Assembly: GCA_011174845.1 (NCBI GenBank)
Contig: DUEW01000014.1
Location: 22,058-66,082, forward strand
Length of the DNA stretch: 44,025 nt
Reading direction: 5' to 3'
Source: Anaerolineae bacterium
GTDB lineage: Bacteria > Chloroflexota > Anaerolineae > Anaerolineales > E44-bin32
Notes under the pieces: model-generated
What the model was told of the DNA's origin: nothing
What the model saw: the letters and a program-made list of their open reading frames with translations, nothing else
Databases searched by the model: none
Shown: piece by piece, positions 43,237 to 44,025 of the stretch
Numbering within the stretch: the stretch's first letter is position 1
Layout of the letters: the number at the start of each line of letters is the position of its first letter
Translations under genes and position numbers: made by a program

Positions 43237-43269
43237 ACTCTTCATGTGCTTTAACATGAAGAAGAGGTC
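43237..43269 (+). terminator. Hairpin after the acetyltransferase gene, possible terminator
   Basis: Arms CTTCATGT (43240-43247) and ACATGAAG (43254-43261) with a six-base loop lie 21 bp after the stop codon, and flanking bases extend the pairing with bulges. There is no T run, so termination is tentative. Confidence 0.35.
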
Positions 43270-43476
43270 GGATCTCATAAATGAATGTTACCCCAAGTGC
43301 TTGTCTCGATCGTCGTGAGCGATATCCTTCCTGTCCTAAGCTCAAAGGGTTTCCAAGGAAGCTGACTAAAAGATTGTCGAGGGGAGCATTACTGAAGGAC
43401 GTCGAAGGATAAGGCCGCTATACAGATTGCCCCCCTCTGACTCTTCGGTGTACTCAAGCAATCACGGATGGAATAG

Positions 43477-44025
43477 GTGAGAAGATTTAATACCTATTGC
43501 GGTTTAGCGTTGGCGGTAATCTTCTGGGGCTCTTCTTTTGTTGCCACGAAGATCGTATTGAGGGAACTCAATCCCGCGACGATTATAACGGTCCGCTTTG
43601 GTATGGGGGTGTTGGTCCTCACAATCGCCAGTTATCGGAAGGGCTTTCGACCCATACGTCGGGAAGCCTTACCCAGGTTGGCTTTGCTAGGATTTCTGGG
43701 TATCACATTTCATGCCTGGCTCCAAGCCACTGGATTGAAGACGGTGGCTGCGACTGTTACAGCGTGGGTGGTCGCCACGATTCCGGTATTTGTTGCGCTT
43801 CTGGGATGGATCATTCTAGGCGAACGGTTGGCTCTCCTCAGAGTTGTAGGCATTGTCTCTGCCGCATTGGGTGCTGTGACAGTAGTCAGTGGTGGGGACC
43901 TAAGAGCATTGTTATCCGGTCAGGTGGGAACTGTAGGCGATATCCTGATAGGGATCAGCGCATTGAACTGGGCGTTCTTCACTGTATTCAGCAAGCATGT
44001 TCTCAAAACGGAAGCGCATCATCGG
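43477..44025 (+). CDS. EamA-family (drug/metabolite) transporter, 3' part cut by right edge
   Basis: The frame is open from the GTG at 43477 to the window edge (183 residues). Hydrophobic segments include YCGLALAVIFWGSSFVATKI (a hallmark EamA first helix), TIITVRFGMGVLVLTIASY, LALLGFLGITFHAWLQATGL, TAWVVATIPVFVALLGWIIL and VVGIVSAALGAVTVVSGG, matching one EamA domain of five helices. The start of the second domain follows (GDILIGISALNWAFFTVFSK). GLKTVAATVTAWVVATIPVF is the typical family core. The start lacks a strong ribosome-binding site. Such proteins export amino acids or other metabolites; the substrate cannot be assigned. Confidence 0.9.
   Translation, partial: MRRFNTYCGLALAVIFWGSSFVATKIVLRELNPATIITVRFGMGVLVLTIASYRKGFRPIRREALPRLALLGFLGITFHAWLQATGLKTVAATVTAWVVATIPVFVALLGWIILGERLALLRVVGIVSAALGAVTVVSGGDLRALLSGQVGTVGDILIGISALNWAFFTVFSKHVLKTEAHHR

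Noticed and set aside
1-44025. tRNA, rRNA, insertion sequences, phage genes or riboswitches
   Set aside because: Intergenic regions were read for tRNA T-loop motifs, transposase-like ORFs and known leader patterns; none was convincing.

Overview
The window looks like chromosomal DNA of a bacterium, most probably of the phylum Chloroflexota (Anaerolineae-like). This is an inference from gene content: a SCO1664-type kinase-like protein, a DUF3090 protein and a histidine phosphatase stand together, a trio otherwise known mainly from Actinobacteria. There are also lipid-anchored family-5 solute-binding proteins with Pro/Glu/Ala-rich linkers, multi-GAF LiaS/NarX-type kinases, and many intergenic palindromes of the GTAGGGGC and GTAGCCGC types. 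No rRNA, tRNA, insertion sequence, phage gene or CRISPR array was seen. Both edges cut genes: homoserine dehydrogenase on the left and an EamA transporter on the right.

Layout. 1-4179 (minus): rarA, histidine phosphatase, DUF3090, SCO1664-like protein and hom. 4669-10868 (plus): a large Cache-HAMP-4xGAF histidine kinase, a family-5 binding lipoprotein and a NarL-type response regulator, closed by a strong terminator. 10995-12079: a lone receiver domain and two small unknown proteins. 12703-16782: an ABC-2 ATPase, two ABC-2 permeases and a zinc-ribbon protein with four FPYxGY repeats. 17135-18893: a second ABC-2 ATPase/permease pair. 18949-21408: a 57-aa ORF, a patatin-like lipase, a CPBP membrane protease and a Met-rich one-helix protein. 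21409-22043: repeats between convergent genes. 22044-24310 (minus): a second NarL-type regulator and its kinase. 24864-25722: a degenerate ParB-like protein and an overlapping small ORF. 25818-32024: a complete peptide/nickel-type ABC importer (binding protein, dppB, C, D, F). 32693-33922: a PLP aminotransferase. 34295-38157: maf, a lipoprotein penicillin-binding protein and rsgA. 38611-42091 (minus): a coaE-acetyltransferase fusion and a PP2C-like/propeller membrane protein. 42193-43218: a BioF2/FemAB-like acetyltransferase. 43477-end: an EamA transporter.

How it may fit together. The 4.6-24.3 kb stretch is the most distinctive part. Two NarL/LiaR-type two-component systems flank two ABC-2 exporters, a lipase, a CPBP protease and several small unknown proteins. 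This could be an envelope-stress or peptide-response island (inference). Inside it, a solute-binding protein without its own permease lies between a kinase and its regulator, suggesting ligand-bound sensing. A composite element (palindrome plus C-rich terminator hairpin, with conserved loop sequence) occurs twice, after the first regulator and before the second ABC module. The remainder is mainly housekeeping: replication repair, cell-wall synthesis, ribosome assembly, CoA synthesis and nutrient uptake.
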